Source: Nitratireductor sp. XY-223 (GTDB lineage: Bacteria; Pseudomonadota; Alphaproteobacteria; Rhizobiales; Rhizobiaceae). Taken from it: a DNA stretch of 64,000 nucleotides. The notes below the pieces were generated by a model that saw only the letters and a list, made by a program, of their open reading frames with translations, searched no databases and was not told the DNA's origin. The number at the start of each line of letters is the position of its first letter. The first letter of the stretch is position 1. The position numbers and the translations under genes were made by a program. Shown here one piece after another: positions 27,652 to 37,747 of the stretch. The stretch lies in assembly GCF_004959855.1 (NCBI RefSeq), contig NZ_SPNT01000002.1:186001-250000 (forward strand). The letters are read 5' to 3'.

Positions 27652-29294
27652 GAGGATGCTCCCGATCCGTTTGCCGCAGCGCGCGCCTCGCGGGCCTTCA
27701 GCGCCTCGTCGAGCACCGGCGTCGCCGCCAGCAGTTCCTGGGTGTAGGGATGCCGCGGATTGCGGAACACGTCCTCCGTCAGGCCCTCCTCGACCACCTT
27801 ACCCGATTTCATGACCAAAACCCGGTCGGTGATGGCGCGCACCACCGACAGGTCATGCGATATGAAAAGATAGGAAATAGCGAGGCGGTCGGACAGATCG
27901 GCCAGAAGATCCAGGATCTGCGCCCTGATCGATACATCGAGCGCCGAAACGGCCTCGTCGAGGACGATCAATGACGGCTCGATGATCAAGGCGCGGGCGA
28001 TCGCGATGCGCTGGCGCTGGCCGCCGGAGAACTCATGGATGTATTTTTGCGAATCGGATGGCTGGAGCCCGACATTGACGAGGGCCTCGTTGATGCGGCG
28101 GCGCCGTTCCGGCGGATCCGGCTGCTCGTCGAGCAGGAAGAACGGCTCGGTGATCAGCCGGTCGACCCGGTGGCGCGGATTGAACGAGCTGTAGGGATCC
28201 TGGAAAACCACCTGGACCCGGCGGCGCATATCGCGATCCGGCCCGTGTCCATGGGTCGAGAAGACACCGCCGTTCAGCCTGATCTCTCCGGACTGGACCG
28301 GGTCCAGTGCCAGGATGGCGCGCGTCAGAGTCGACTTCCCGCAGCCGCTCTCGCCGACCAGACCGACATTCTCGCCCCGCCGGATGGCCAGCGAGACATG
28401 GTCGACCGCGCGAAAATGGCCGGGCGCGGCGAACAGCGAACGGCGCGGCAGCGGATAGTCGCGCACGACGCCGGAAACCTCGATGACCGGCTTGCCGCGC
28501 CCCGGCACATGCACCGGGCTGCGCGAGGGAACGTGGCTCGATGCCTCGAACAGCGATTTTGTGTAAGGGTGGCTCATCTTGCGGAACAGGGTCAGCGTGT
28601 CTCCGGCCTCGACCACCTCGCCGTCCTTCATGATGGCGATGTGGTCCGCCATGTCGGCCACGACCGCCAGATCATGGGTAATCAGGATAAGCCCCATGCC
28701 GTCCTCGTCGACCAGCTTCTTCAAGAGCTTGAGTATCTGCGCCTGCGTCGTCACATCCAGCGCCGTCGTCGGCTCGTCGGCGATCAGCAGCTTGGGCCGC
28801 AGGGCTATGGCCATGGCGATGACCACGCGCTGGCGCTGGCCGCCCGAAAGGTCGTGCGGGTAGCGGCTGAGCGGGAACCGGTCCTCGGGAAGACCGACTC
28901 GGTTGAGCGCTTCACGGGCGATGCGCCGGGCCTCGCGCCGCGACTTGCCGGAATGCACCAGGATCGTCTCGGCCACCTGGTCGCCGATGGTCTGCACCGG
29001 GTTGAGCGCCGTCATCGGTTCCTGGAAGACCATGCCGATATCGTTGCCGCGCAAAGCGCACATGTCCTTCTCGCCGAAGGTCTCCAGCGCCTTTCCGCCG
29101 AGGCGGATGGCGCCGCTCCATTCGGTGCCGACCGGAAGCAGCTGCATGATCGCCATGGCGGTCATCGACTTGCCCGATCCCGATTCGCCGACGACGCCCA
29201 GCACCTCACCCGAATCAACGCCGAGGCCGACGTCACGCAAAATAGGTGTGCCCTTGATCGAAAGATTCAGCTTTTCGATTTCCAGCAAGGCCAT
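27648..29294 (-). CDS. ABC importer ATPase, fused DppD-DppF type
   Basis: A 548-residue protein with two complete ABC ATPase domains that power an oligopeptide-type importer. Domain 1 has Walker [11 protein letters not shown], signature [13 protein letters not shown] and Walker [13 protein letters not shown]; domain 2 has [24 protein letters not shown] and [12 protein letters not shown]. In E. coli the two are separate proteins (DppD, DppF). The oligopeptide-type C-terminal extensions follow each domain ([20 protein letters not shown]). Start and stop overlap the neighbouring permease and dehydrogenase genes by ATGA. Confidence 0.94.
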   Translation of the reverse strand: MALLEIEKLNLSIKGTPILRDVGLGVDSGEVLGVVGESGSGKSMTAMAIMQLLPVGTEWSGAIRLGGKALETFGEKDMCALRGNDIGMVFQEPMTALNPVQTIGDQVAETILVHSGKSRREARRIAREALNRVGLPEDRFPLSRYPHDLSGGQRQRVVIAMAIALRPKLLIADEPTTALDVTTQAQILKLLKKLVDEDGMGLILITHDLAVVADMADHIAIMKDGEVVEAGDTLTLFRKMSHPYTKSLFEASSHVPSRSPVHVPGRGKPVIEVSGVVRDYPLPRRSLFAAPGHFRAVDHVSLAIRRGENVGLVGESGCGKSTLTRAILALDPVQSGEIRLNGGVFSTHGHGPDRDMRRRVQVVFQDPYSSFNPRHRVDRLITEPFFLLDEQPDPPERRRRINEALVNVGLQPSDSQKYIHEFSGGQRQRIAIARALIIEPSLIVLDEAVSALDVSIRAQILDLLADLSDRLAISYLFISHDLSVVRAITDRVLVMKSGKVVEEGLTEDVFRNPRHPYTQELLAATPVLDEALKAREARAAANGSGASS

Positions 29295-30163
29295 CAGCGC
29301 GCCCGCCTGAGCTTTGGATCGAAGATATCGCGCAGCCCGTCGCCCATCAGGTTGAGCCCGAGAACGGTGAAGACAATGGCAAGGCCCGGAAAGATCGCCA
29401 GGTGCGGCGCGATATAGATCATCGTCTGCGCTTCGGAGAGCATGCGGCCCCAGCTCGGCAGTGGCGGCTGCGTGCCGAGGCCGACATAGGCAAGGCCCGC
29501 CTCGGCGAGGATGCCGAGGGAGAACTGGATCGTGCCCTGGACGATCAGGAGATTGGTGATGTTGGGCAGGATGTGCTCGGCGGAGATGAGCGTGCGGCCC
29601 TTGCCGGAAACACGGGCGGCGAGCACATAGTCACGCTGCCAGAGCGACAGGGCGGCGCCGCGCGACAGCCTGGCGAAGACGGGAATGTTGAAAATCCCGA
29701 TGGCGATGATCGCGTTGACGGCGCTCGGGCCGAACACGGCGGTGATCATGATCGCCATCAGAAGCGCCGGGAAGGCGAAGACGAGATCGTTGGCGCGCAT
29801 GACGACCTCGTCGATCAGCGCGCCGTGCCGGGCCGCCGCCAGCAGGCCGAGCGGCACGCCGATCACGATGCCGATGCCGACGGCGATCAGGGCGACGGCA
29901 ATGGAGGTCCGCGCGCCGATCATGACCATGGAGAAGATATCGCGGCCGAAGGCGTCGGTTCCGAACCAGTGGGTTGCCGAAGGCGTCTTCAGCTTGTTGG
30001 CGATTTCGAGGTCGGTGACGTCATAGGGCGTCCAGACGAAGGAAAGCAGCGCGGCGGACAGGAAGACGAGCGTCAGCGCCAGCCCGATCAGGAAGCTCGG
30101 GGTGCGCAACGCGGCAAGCACCATGCCCATGCGCAGCGAGGGCTCGACTTTGAGATCGCTCAC
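29294..30163 (-). CDS. ABC transporter permease, DppC type
   Basis: A 289-residue inner-membrane subunit of the peptide/nickel-type importer. An N-terminal hydrophobic segment (LIGLALTLVFLSAAL) precedes the HWFGTDAFGRDIFS motif typical of DppC/OppC, then five further membrane segments and the EAA-type loop (SAEHILPNITNLLIV). It starts with GTG at 30163, overlapping the DppB stop (GTGA), and its stop overlaps the ATPase start. It forms the membrane channel with the preceding permease. Confidence 0.93.
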   Translation of the reverse strand: MSDLKVEPSLRMGMVLAALRTPSFLIGLALTLVFLSAALLSFVWTPYDVTDLEIANKLKTPSATHWFGTDAFGRDIFSMVMIGARTSIAVALIAVGIGIVIGVPLGLLAAARHGALIDEVVMRANDLVFAFPALLMAIMITAVFGPSAVNAIIAIGIFNIPVFARLSRGAALSLWQRDYVLAARVSGKGRTLISAEHILPNITNLLIVQGTIQFSLGILAEAGLAYVGLGTQPPLPSWGRMLSEAQTMIYIAPHLAIFPGLAIVFTVLGLNLMGDGLRDIFDPKLRRAR

Positions 30164-31110
30164 GTGCGCGCCCTCCGCAGCCTCGGATCGACGATGGCGT
30201 AGGTGACGTCGACGATGAAGGTGACGAGGATGACCGCGAAGACGAGAAGGAAGATGACGCTCTTGACGACGATGAGATCACGCTGGGTGATGCTCTGGAA
30301 CACCAGCCGGCCGAGCCCGGGCAGGAAGAATACGTTCTCGATGATGATCGCGCCGGCGAGCAGGAAGGAAAACTGCAGCCCGATGATGGTCAGGACCGGG
30401 ATCAGCGCGTTCCTGAGCGCGTGGCGCCAGAGCGCCTGGCGCCGGGTCAGCCCCTTGGCCCTTGCGGTGCGGACGAAATCCTCGCCGAGCGTGTCGAGCA
30501 GCGAGGAGCGCATGACGCGGGCAAGGATCGACGCCTGCGGCAGGGCGAGCGCGATAGCCGGCAGGGTCAGCGCCTTCATGCAGGCGAGGAATCCGGCCTC
30601 CCACCCCGGAAAGCCGCCTGCGGAAAACCAGCGCAGCGAAATCGCGAACAAGAGGACGAGAAGCATCGCGAACCAGAAGTTCGGGACCGCAACGCCGAGC
30701 TGGGTCACGCCCATGATCGAGACATCGGTCGGTGAATTGCGCTTGGCGGCGGCAATAACGCCCACCGGGAAGGCAATCGCCGTCGACAGGACCAGCGCAT
30801 AGATGGCCAGTGGCATCGACACCCAGAACCGGTCGGCAATCAGTTCGCTTACCGGCACCTTGTAGGTGTAGCTGATGCCGAACTCGCCCTGCACGAGGCC
30901 GGTGATCCATTGCCAGTAGCGGACCGGCGCCGGCGCGTTCAGTCCGAGGCTGTCACGAAGCGCCGCGACCGTTTCCGGCGACGCGTTGAGCCCGAGCATG
31001 AAGGATGCCGGGTCGCCCGGCACCACCTCTATGACGAAAAAGATCACCAGGCTCGCAGCCATGAGACTGATGGTCAGCGAGACCAGCCGTTTGATCGTGT
31101 AGGGAAGCAT
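30160..31110 (-). CDS. ABC transporter permease, DppB type
   Basis: A 316-residue inner-membrane permease. It opens with MLPYTIKRLVSLTISLMAAS, then VVPGDPASFMLG and FGISYTYKVPVSELI, all characteristic of DppB/OppB. About six membrane segments follow, with the coupling loop ARAKGLTRRQALWRHALRNA contacting the ATPase. It follows the binding-protein gene by 65 bases and overlaps the DppC gene. Confidence 0.94.
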   Translation of the reverse strand: MLPYTIKRLVSLTISLMAASLVIFFVIEVVPGDPASFMLGLNASPETVAALRDSLGLNAPAPVRYWQWITGLVQGEFGISYTYKVPVSELIADRFWVSMPLAIYALVLSTAIAFPVGVIAAAKRNSPTDVSIMGVTQLGVAVPNFWFAMLLVLLFAISLRWFSAGGFPGWEAGFLACMKALTLPAIALALPQASILARVMRSSLLDTLGEDFVRTARAKGLTRRQALWRHALRNALIPVLTIIGLQFSFLLAGAIIIENVFFLPGLGRLVFQSITQRDLIVVKSVIFLLVFAVILVTFIVDVTYAIVDPRLRRART

Positions 31111-31175
31111 GGAACCGGTTCGAATTCGTCACGATGGCGACGGGAGCCGCAGCGCGGCTCCCGGTCTGTTGCGGA

Positions 31176-32666
31176 TCAGTCTTCCCAGTAGACCGAGGTC
31201 ATGTCGGCTGCCTGGGTCGGGGCATTTTCCCAGACGCCTTGCAGCTTGGCGTTGACGACGCCGGTATTGGCAAGCTGGAAGAGGTAGCCGTTGACATAGT
31301 CGTCGGCGATCTTCTTCTGGGCTTCCTTGACCAGCCGGTCGCGCTCTTCCGGGTCGGCCGTGTTGTTGAGATCCTCGATGATCTTCTGGAACTCCGGGCT
31401 GTCATACTGGAAGTAGTATTCCGGACGGGCGTAGATGCCGATGTCGAAAGGCTCGGTGTGGGAGACGATTGTCAGCCCGTAGTCCTTGCCCTTGAACACC
31501 TGCTCAAGCCACTGCGCCCATTCCAGGTTGCTGATCTCGGTCTCGATGCCGATATCGCGCAGCTGCGAGGCGATGATCTCGCCGCCACGGCGCGCATAGG
31601 ACGGCGGCGGCAGCTTCAGCGTCGTCTTGAAGCCGTCCGGATGGCCGGCCTCGGCGAGCAGTGCCTTGGCCTTTTCCGGGTCGTAGTTCGACTGCGCCGT
31701 CAGGTCGAGATAGGACGGGTGGTGCGGCGCGAAATGGGTGCCGATCGGCGTCCCGTATCCGAACATGGCTCCGTCGATGATCGCCTGGCGGTCGATCGCG
31801 TGGGCGATGGCCTCGCGCACCTTGGGATTGTCCAGCGGCGGCATCTTGTTGTTGGTCGACAGGATGGTCTCGCCTTCCGTCGAACCGGCGATCACCCGGA
31901 AGCGGGGATCGGCTGCAAATTGCGGCAGGTTCTCGGGCGCCGGGAACGGCATGAAGGCATCGACATCGCCGGCCATGACGGCGGCGAAGGCCGCGTTCGG
32001 GTCGGAAATGAACTTGAACGTCACCTTTTCAAGCTTCGCCGGCTCGCCCCAGTAATCGGGATTGCGCTCCAGTTCGACGCGGTCGCCCTGGACCCAGTCC
32101 TTGAAGACGAAGGCGCCGGTCCCGACCGGGTTGGTGGCGTTGTTGGCGATGGTCTCGGGCGCGACGACCACGGCATCGCCCCAGGCCAGGTTGAAGAGCA
32201 TGCTGCCGTTCGGCTTGGACAGCGTCACCTTGACGGTGTGCGGATCGACGACTTCCACCGATTCAATATCGGCATAGAGCGCCTTTTGCGCATTGGTCGA
32301 TTCTTCCGCGCCGATGCGCTCAAGTGAGAATTTGACGTCGTCGGCGGTCATGTCCGACCCGTCATGGAACTTAACGCCCTTGCGCAGGTTGAATGTGTAG
32401 ACCTTGCCGTCGTCGGAAATCGTCCAGGATTCGGCAAGCCCCGGATTGATGCTGCCGTCGGGGCCGAATCGGGTCAGGCCTTCGAAGATGTTGGAATAGG
32501 TGACCGTGTCGATCGCTCCCGCCGCGCCGGATGTCGGATCGAGATTCGGCGGCTCGAGCTGGGCGCCGACCGTGATGTCCGTCTTGGCCGCGAAAGCGGC
32601 CGGCGAAAGCGCGGTCGAGACCGCGAGTGCTCCCGCGAAAGCCAGCGCCTTAAAAGCTGATGTCAT
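31176..32666 (-). CDS. ABC transporter substrate-binding protein, peptide/nickel family
   Basis: A 496-residue periplasmic binding protein (SBP_bac_5 family). The signal peptide ends about SPAAFA/AK. The mature sequence has the typical EPPNLDPTSG, GLAESWTISDDGKVYTFNLRKG (in part) and FHDGSDMTADDVKFSL pattern. It decides what the importer takes up: di- or oligopeptides, opines or related amides. The neighbouring M20 amidohydrolase and aldehyde dehydrogenase suggest an N-acylated or peptide-like ligand. Binding residues cannot be assigned by eye. Confidence 0.94.
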   Translation of the reverse strand: MTSAFKALAFAGALAVSTALSPAAFAAKTDITVGAQLEPPNLDPTSGAAGAIDTVTYSNIFEGLTRFGPDGSINPGLAESWTISDDGKVYTFNLRKGVKFHDGSDMTADDVKFSLERIGAEESTNAQKALYADIESVEVVDPHTVKVTLSKPNGSMLFNLAWGDAVVVAPETIANNATNPVGTGAFVFKDWVQGDRVELERNPDYWGEPAKLEKVTFKFISDPNAAFAAVMAGDVDAFMPFPAPENLPQFAADPRFRVIAGSTEGETILSTNNKMPPLDNPKVREAIAHAIDRQAIIDGAMFGYGTPIGTHFAPHHPSYLDLTAQSNYDPEKAKALLAEAGHPDGFKTTLKLPPPSYARRGGEIIASQLRDIGIETEISNLEWAQWLEQVFKGKDYGLTIVSHTEPFDIGIYARPEYYFQYDSPEFQKIIEDLNNTADPEERDRLVKEAQKKIADDYVNGYLFQLANTGVVNAKLQGVWENAPTQAADMTSVYWED

Positions 32667-32730
32667 CGTTTTTCCTCCAGTTACGGTTCCCTGTTATTCA
32701 CCGCGACCATAGTTTTTGCACTGCGGCACA

Positions 32731-34023
32731 TCAAGCGCCGAGCAGGTCCTTCAACGACAAGGCCATGACCTTGGCCGAATCGATCATATCGTCGACGCCG
32801 ACATATTCGTCCGGCTGGTGCGCCAGATCCAGAATTCCCGGCCCGTAGGCGATGCAATCCTTCAGCCGGCCGATGCGATCGATGTGTTTTTGATCGTAGG
32901 TTCCCGGTGAAACGACGTATTCGGGGCTCTTGTCGAGCACCTTCTCGATTGATTTGGATACCGAGCGGACAACCGGCGCATTCTCGTCGGTCATGGTCGG
33001 GCTGACATGCCACAATTCCCGCAAATCGTAGGAAAATCCTTCGCGCTCGGCGCTGACCTTGTCCAGAAGATCAATCATCTCCTGGCGGACCTCGTCGGAG
33101 TTCTCCTCGATGATATAGCGCCGGTCGATGATCATGCGGCAGGAATCGGGGACGCAGGCCGAGGGATATCCGGTAAAGTCGGGTTCCGGCTCGGCCTGTC
33201 CGCCATGCATCGAGTTGATGTTCATCGTCGACTGCCGCGCCCCTTCCGGGACCACGGGCATGGCGGTGCGCTTCTGGGCCAGCGCCGGATAGAGGCTGGT
33301 CTCGAACTCCTGAAGAACGGCGCCCATGTGACGCACCGCGCAATCGCCGAGGAACGGCATGGAGCCGTGGGCGATGTGGCCCTTGGTCTCGATTTCCGCC
33401 CACCACACACCGCGGTGACCGAGGCAGACACGGTCCTTGTTGAGCGGCTCCGGGATGATGACGTGCTGGACCCGTTCCGGGTCGAAGAAACCCTTTTCCG
33501 CGAGATAGGCGACACCGCCGTAACCGCCGGTTTCCTCGTCTGCGGTGCCGGAGATCTCGACGGCGCCGGCAAAATCCGGATGGGTGTCGATGAACACCTC
33601 GGCGGCAATGATCGATGCGGCAAGCCCGCCCTTCATGTCGCAGGAGCCGCGCCCGTAGATCTTGCCGTCGATCAGCTCGCCGCCGAAGGGATCGGTGGTC
33701 CAGCCGTGGCCGACCTCGACGACATCGATGTGCGAGTTGAAATGCACGCAGGCACCCGGCATCCGGCCCTCGCGGCGGGCGACGACGTTCCAGCGCGGAT
33801 ACTTGTCGCTGTCGCCGGGCGTACCGAAGGCCCTGACCATCTCGATCTCGAAGCGGCGCGCCCGCAGGCGGGCGGCAAGATACTCGCAGATTTCGAGATA
33901 GGCCTCGCCGGGCGGATTGAGCGTGGGAATGCGGATGAGGTCCTGGGTCAGCGCGATCAGCTCGTCGCGACGCGCCGTGATCTCATCCGTAAAGGCTGCC
34001 ACCGCCACACCGGCCTCGCTCAT
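32731..34023 (-). CDS. M20-family peptidase/deacylase (ArgE/DapE type)
   Basis: A cytoplasmic di-zinc amidohydrolase of 430 residues. Metal ligands are visible: H98 and D100 in HFNSHIDVVE, bridging D129 in CDMKGG, E163/E164 in DEETGG with E163 as catalytic base, and H402 near the C-terminus in LAHQPDEY. Family members hydrolyse N-acyl amino acids, dipeptides or carbamoyl compounds. It heads the operon with the Dpp-type importer, so it probably splits the imported compound. It is divergent from the PAS-LuxR gene. The exact substrate is unknown. Confidence 0.92.
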   Translation of the reverse strand: MSEAGVAVAAFTDEITARRDELIALTQDLIRIPTLNPPGEAYLEICEYLAARLRARRFEIEMVRAFGTPGDSDKYPRWNVVARREGRMPGACVHFNSHIDVVEVGHGWTTDPFGGELIDGKIYGRGSCDMKGGLAASIIAAEVFIDTHPDFAGAVEISGTADEETGGYGGVAYLAEKGFFDPERVQHVIIPEPLNKDRVCLGHRGVWWAEIETKGHIAHGSMPFLGDCAVRHMGAVLQEFETSLYPALAQKRTAMPVVPEGARQSTMNINSMHGGQAEPEPDFTGYPSACVPDSCRMIIDRRYIIEENSDEVRQEMIDLLDKVSAEREGFSYDLRELWHVSPTMTDENAPVVRSVSKSIEKVLDKSPEYVVSPGTYDQKHIDRIGRLKDCIAYGPGILDLAHQPDEYVGVDDMIDSAKVMALSLKDLLGA

Positions 34024-34077
34024 GACATCGTACCCCTACGCAAACCCGTTGAATTTCAGTACAAGAAACAAATATTT

Positions 34078-34091
34078 CCGGCAGATGCCGG
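34078..34091. promoter_or_regulatory. Palindrome in the divergent M20 / PAS-LuxR region
   Basis: CCGGCA and TGCCGG face each other across two bases in the 94-bp gap between the divergent M20 peptidase and PAS-LuxR genes. It is a plausible operator for the LuxR-type protein, which could control both directions. GC-rich palindromes of this size also occur by chance here. Confidence 0.35.
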
Positions 34092-34117
34092 TTGCCGCAA
34101 TACCGTAGGATTACGAA

Positions 34118-34696
34118 GTGCCGAACAGTCCGAAACCGGATGACCCCGATTACCGCACCTTGTGCGACCTGGCGTTCGACAACGCGCCGATCGGGCTCGT
34201 GTTGACGGAAAACCGTATCATCCGCGCCTGCAACCGGACCTTCGCCGACATTTTCGGCTACGAGAAGGACGAGCTGATCGGCCAGTCCTTCCGGGTGCTA
34301 TACGCGTCCAATGACGACTTCGAGCAGATCCGCGATATCGGCCTGCAGACCCTGAAGGTCGGCGGCCAGTACACCGACGAGCGGATCATGCCGCGCAAGG
34401 ACGGCAGCCTGTTCTGGTGCCGCTTCAGGGCCCACAGTCTTACCCCGGACGAGCCGCTGCAAAGGGCGATTTTGAGCTATGCCGATATCTCGGAACACAG
34501 GCCCTTGCTGGAGTTGTCGGCGCGCGAGCGACAGATCGTCACGCACCTGTTGGGCGGCAAGACGAGCAAGGAGATCGCCCGCCTCATCGGCATATCGCCG
34601 CGCACCGTCGAATATTACCGCTCACGGCTGTTGAAGAAGTTCAACGCCAGCAACGTGACCGAGCTGCTGGCGCATCTGGGCGGTGCGCCCGTTTAG
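34118..34696 (+). CDS. PAS-domain LuxR-type transcriptional regulator
   Basis: A 192-residue regulator with an N-terminal PAS sensor (about 15-125: FDNAPIGLVLTENRIIRACN, IFGYEKDELIGQSFRVLY) and a C-terminal GerE/LuxR helix-turn-helix (about 130-190: LSARERQIVTHLLGGKTSKE, ISPRTVEYYRSRLLKKF). No receiver or autoinducer domain is present, so the PAS domain probably binds a small ligand directly. The start is GTG 34118 with AGGA 8 bases upstream. It is divergent from the M20/Dpp/ALDH/SDR operon and is its likely local regulator. Confidence 0.9.
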   Translation: MPNSPKPDDPDYRTLCDLAFDNAPIGLVLTENRIIRACNRTFADIFGYEKDELIGQSFRVLYASNDDFEQIRDIGLQTLKVGGQYTDERIMPRKDGSLFWCRFRAHSLTPDEPLQRAILSYADISEHRPLLELSARERQIVTHLLGGKTSKEIARLIGISPRTVEYYRSRLLKKFNASNVTELLAHLGGAPV

Positions 34697-34709
34697 AGCG
34701 GGCCGCGGT

Positions 34710-35612
34710 CTAGCGGTTTTCCTCGAGCCATTTCAGCGTCGTCGGTATCATCTGGCCGTCGAGCGTCACCGGGCCGGAAAAGGCGTCCCAGACATGGTCG
34801 GTCTCGAAGACGACGAGCTGCTGCTTGCCGGGATGATAGTTCAACAGGACCTGACCGGCCGCCGGCTGCGGCACGACCAGCGTGTCCTTCGTGCCGACGA
34901 TGACCATCAGGGGGCCTTCATAGGCCGAGATGGCGGCCGCCGGGCTGGTGACCGGCAGCTCCTGGTAGAAGGCACCCTTGAGCGTCGTGTCGACGCCCCA
35001 GGGCAGCTTCACGGTATGCGGCGTCTCGGGCTCCCCGGCAATGGCCTTCATCACGGTGTCGCTGCCGAGCAGGCCCGTATAGGTGGCGAGCGGATTGGTC
35101 ACCGGCGCCCAAAGGACGACCGATTTGACTTCAGGCCGCTCGGCCGCGGCGTGCGCGGCGATCAGCCCGCCCTGGCTCCAGCCGAGGATCGAGATGTTGT
35201 CGCCGTCCACATCCCGGCTGTTCTTCAGCCAGTCGATCGCCGCCACGGCGTCGGCAATCTGGCCGGAGAATGTGGTGTCTTCCCAGGCGCCCTGGCTCTC
35301 GCCCGAGCCGCGGAAATCGATACGCAGGCTGGCATAGCCGTTTTCCGCCAACTGGCGGGCCGTGCGCGCAAACACACCCTCATCGGTGTCCTTGACGGGA
35401 AGCTCGTCGCGCGAGCCGGTAAAGCCGTGCAGCATCAGGACGACAGGAGCCGGTCCGGTCGCATTGTCCGGCGTTTCGAGGGTTCCGACGACCGACTTGC
35501 CGTCAACCCGGAAAAGTATGGTCTTTTCGGCGGCGTGCACGGTGCCGTACGCAACCGCCACCAGGAGCACTGCAGCAAAAACGGTCGCAAGGTGTCTCAG
35601 CCATCCAAGCAT
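34710..35612 (-). CDS. Secreted alpha/beta hydrolase
   Basis: A 300-residue alpha/beta-hydrolase. An N-terminal signal peptide (ATVFAAVLLVAVAYGTVHA, cleaved about residue 27) sends it to the periplasm. HGFTGSRDE forms the oxyanion region, DFRGSGES follows, and the nucleophile is S146 in GWSQGG; the acid and histidine are expected near VIVGTKDTLV and ETDHVWDAF. Start ATG 35612 has GGGGAGG seven bases upstream; the frame runs further to 35816 without such a site. An esterase or dienelactone-type hydrolase is likely. Confidence 0.9.
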   Translation of the reverse strand: MLGWLRHLATVFAAVLLVAVAYGTVHAAEKTILFRVDGKSVVGTLETPDNATGPAPVVLMLHGFTGSRDELPVKDTDEGVFARTARQLAENGYASLRIDFRGSGESQGAWEDTTFSGQIADAVAAIDWLKNSRDVDGDNISILGWSQGGLIAAHAAAERPEVKSVVLWAPVTNPLATYTGLLGSDTVMKAIAGEPETPHTVKLPWGVDTTLKGAFYQELPVTSPAAAISAYEGPLMVIVGTKDTLVVPQPAAGQVLLNYHPGKQQLVVFETDHVWDAFSGPVTLDGQMIPTTLKWLEENR

Positions 35613-35692
35613 CGCGGATCCTCCCCAATTCATGATTTCCCAACGGCTTTGCGGCGATGGTCGCACAAAGCACCCGCCCGGCCAAGAGAACA

Positions 35693-36577
35693 TCACGACT
35701 CGCTCGACCCGGCCCAGTTGCCGTCCCGCCAGAGCGCATCCAGGGCCGCGCGGTAGTCTGCATAGCGCAGGCCATAACCGCTGCCTTTCACCTTGCGGTT
35801 GGAGACCCTCTTGCATTCGCCATAGAAGGACCGCGCCATCGGCGACAGATCGGCGGTCTCGAAATCGATTTCGGGCGGCGGTTCGACGCCCATTTTCCGG
35901 CAGGCATAAACGACCACGTCCTGCGGCGGGGCCGGCAGATCATCGGTGACGTTCCAGATGCCGCCGGCGCGCTGATCGATCAGATGCGCGGTCGCGCCGG
36001 CAATGTCGGCGACGTGGATGCGGTTGAAGACCTGGCCGGGCTTGACCAGGCGGCGGGCCTTTCCACGGTCTATATTGACGAAGGCGTTGCGGCCCGGGCC
36101 GTAAATCCCGGAGAGCCGCAGGACAGCCGCCGGAACGCCGGTTTCGCGCAGTGCGGATTGCCATGCCCTTTCGGCGTCGAGACGGTCGAGAGAGCGGCGC
36201 GACACCGGCTTGCAGTCGGTTTGCTCGTCAACCCAGGCCCCGCCGTGATCGCCGTAGACGCCGACCGTCGACAAATAGCCCGCCCATTCGAGTTCCGGCA
36301 TCAGCCGCCGCAGACCGGATCCGGCCAGCCGCAGCAGCGGATCACCGTCCTCGTCCGGCGCGATGGACTGGATCAGGTGGGTGACGCCGGCAAGCGCGGT
36401 CTCAAGGTCTTTGGCCAGGTCCTTTCCATCAAACAGGAACGGGTCGATGCCGATTGCGTCGAGTGCGGGAAAATTGTCCGCACTGCGGCTGGTCCCGCCC
36501 GTCCATTCGGCCCGGCCGGCCAGTTCCTTTGCAATCGCCCGGCCGGAATAGCCGGCGCCGAAGATGAAAAGACGCAT
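35693..36577 (-). CDS. Extended/atypical SDR-family NAD(P)-binding protein (YeeZ-like)
   Basis: A 294-residue Rossmann-fold protein. It starts with the nucleotide-binding motif FIFGAGYSGRAIAKEL and has GYLSTVGVYGDHGGAW and RLSGIYGPGRNAF, as in NAD-dependent epimerases and YeeZ-type proteins. The usual YxxxK active-site motif is not evident, so it may be a non-classical reductase or a binding protein. It is 15 bases downstream of queG in a three-gene unit with gst. The function is not known. Confidence 0.87.
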   Translation of the reverse strand: MRLFIFGAGYSGRAIAKELAGRAEWTGGTSRSADNFPALDAIGIDPFLFDGKDLAKDLETALAGVTHLIQSIAPDEDGDPLLRLAGSGLRRLMPELEWAGYLSTVGVYGDHGGAWVDEQTDCKPVSRRSLDRLDAERAWQSALRETGVPAAVLRLSGIYGPGRNAFVNIDRGKARRLVKPGQVFNRIHVADIAGATAHLIDQRAGGIWNVTDDLPAPPQDVVVYACRKMGVEPPPEIDFETADLSPMARSFYGECKRVSNRKVKGSGYGLRYADYRAALDALWRDGNWAGSSES

Positions 36578-36592
36578 CGCCTCGACTTCCTG

Positions 36593-37744
36593 TTACATTG
36601 CCAGGGCTCTATGCCATTCGTCGCGCACCGTGTCATCCGATTCATCGGCCGCACGGGCTCTCAGGGACGCAAGAGCATCGGGGCCGAGAAGGCGCGAAAG
36701 CGCCCAGACCGCGGCACCGCGCACCTCGGGGCTGTCGTCGTCGAGGTTTCGGCGACAGATGTCCGCCAGCGACGGGTCGGCGGAGTTTCCACAGGCGATC
36801 AGCACATTGCGGATGAACCGGTTACGTCCGATACGCTTGACCGGCGAGCCGGAAAACAGCGCACGGAATGCGGCATCGTCAAGCCCGGCGAGGTCGGCAA
36901 GCCGCGGCGCCTTCAGATCGTCGCGCGCCCGCAGCTTGGCCTCGCGCGCGTCGCTGGCGAACTTGTTCCAGGGGCACACGGCAAGACAGTCGTCACAGCC
37001 GAAGATGCGGTTGCCCATGGCGGCGCGGAATTCATGCGGGATCGGCCCCTTGTGCTCGATTGTCAGATACGAGATGCAGCGCCGCGCATCGAGCTGATAG
37101 GGCGCCGGGAAGGCGTCCGTCGGGCAGATATCGAGGCATGCGCGGCAGGACCCGCAATGGTCGCTCTCAGGCGGATCGGGCGGCAGTACCTTTGTGGTGA
37201 ATATGGAGCCGAGGAAGAGCCAGGACCCGAAGTCGCGGCTGACGAGGTTGCTGTGCTTGCCCTGCCAGCCGACACCGGCCTTCTCGGCAAGCGGCTTTTC
37301 CATCACCGGCGCGGTATCGACGAACACCTTGACGTCGGCCCCGGCACGCGCCGCAAAGCGGCCGGCAATGCCCTTCAGCCTGCCCTTGATCAGGTCGTGA
37401 TAGTCGCGGTTCTGCGCATAGACCGAAATCGCCGCCCTGTCGCGCCGCGCCAGCACCTCCAGCGGATCGCGATCGGGCCCGTAATTCATGCCGAGCATCA
37501 GGATGGAACGGGTATGCGGCCACAGGACCCGCGGATCGCAGCGCCGGTCCCGCGTCTCCTCCATCCACGTCATGGTGCCGTGGCGGCCGGCCTCCAGATA
37601 GGCATCGAGGCCGGAAGGTGCGAAGTCCCCGATGGCATCCGGCGCGACGATACGGGCGATATCAAAGCCGGCGGCGCGCGCTTCCCCGACCAGAAAGGCC
37701 TTCAGCCTTTCCGCCTTTGACGGGGTTTGGGGATGCGCCGACAT
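36593..37744 (-). CDS. queG: Epoxyqueuosine reductase QueG
   Basis: Reduces epoxyqueuosine to queuosine in the wobble position of certain tRNAs, using cobalamin and two 4Fe-4S clusters. The 383 residues show both cluster motifs, [16 protein letters not shown] and [14 protein letters not shown], and end with HEAT-like repeats ([19 protein letters not shown]) for tRNA binding. The length is typical. It lies three bases after gst and 15 before the SDR gene, so the three are probably one transcript. Confidence 0.96.
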   Translation of the reverse strand: MSAHPQTPSKAERLKAFLVGEARAAGFDIARIVAPDAIGDFAPSGLDAYLEAGRHGTMTWMEETRDRRCDPRVLWPHTRSILMLGMNYGPDRDPLEVLARRDRAAISVYAQNRDYHDLIKGRLKGIAGRFAARAGADVKVFVDTAPVMEKPLAEKAGVGWQGKHSNLVSRDFGSWLFLGSIFTTKVLPPDPPESDHCGSCRACLDICPTDAFPAPYQLDARRCISYLTIEHKGPIPHEFRAAMGNRIFGCDDCLAVCPWNKFASDAREAKLRARDDLKAPRLADLAGLDDAAFRALFSGSPVKRIGRNRFIRNVLIACGNSADPSLADICRRNLDDDSPEVRGAAVWALSRLLGPDALASLRARAADESDDTVRDEWHRALAM

Positions 37745-37747
37745 TGT

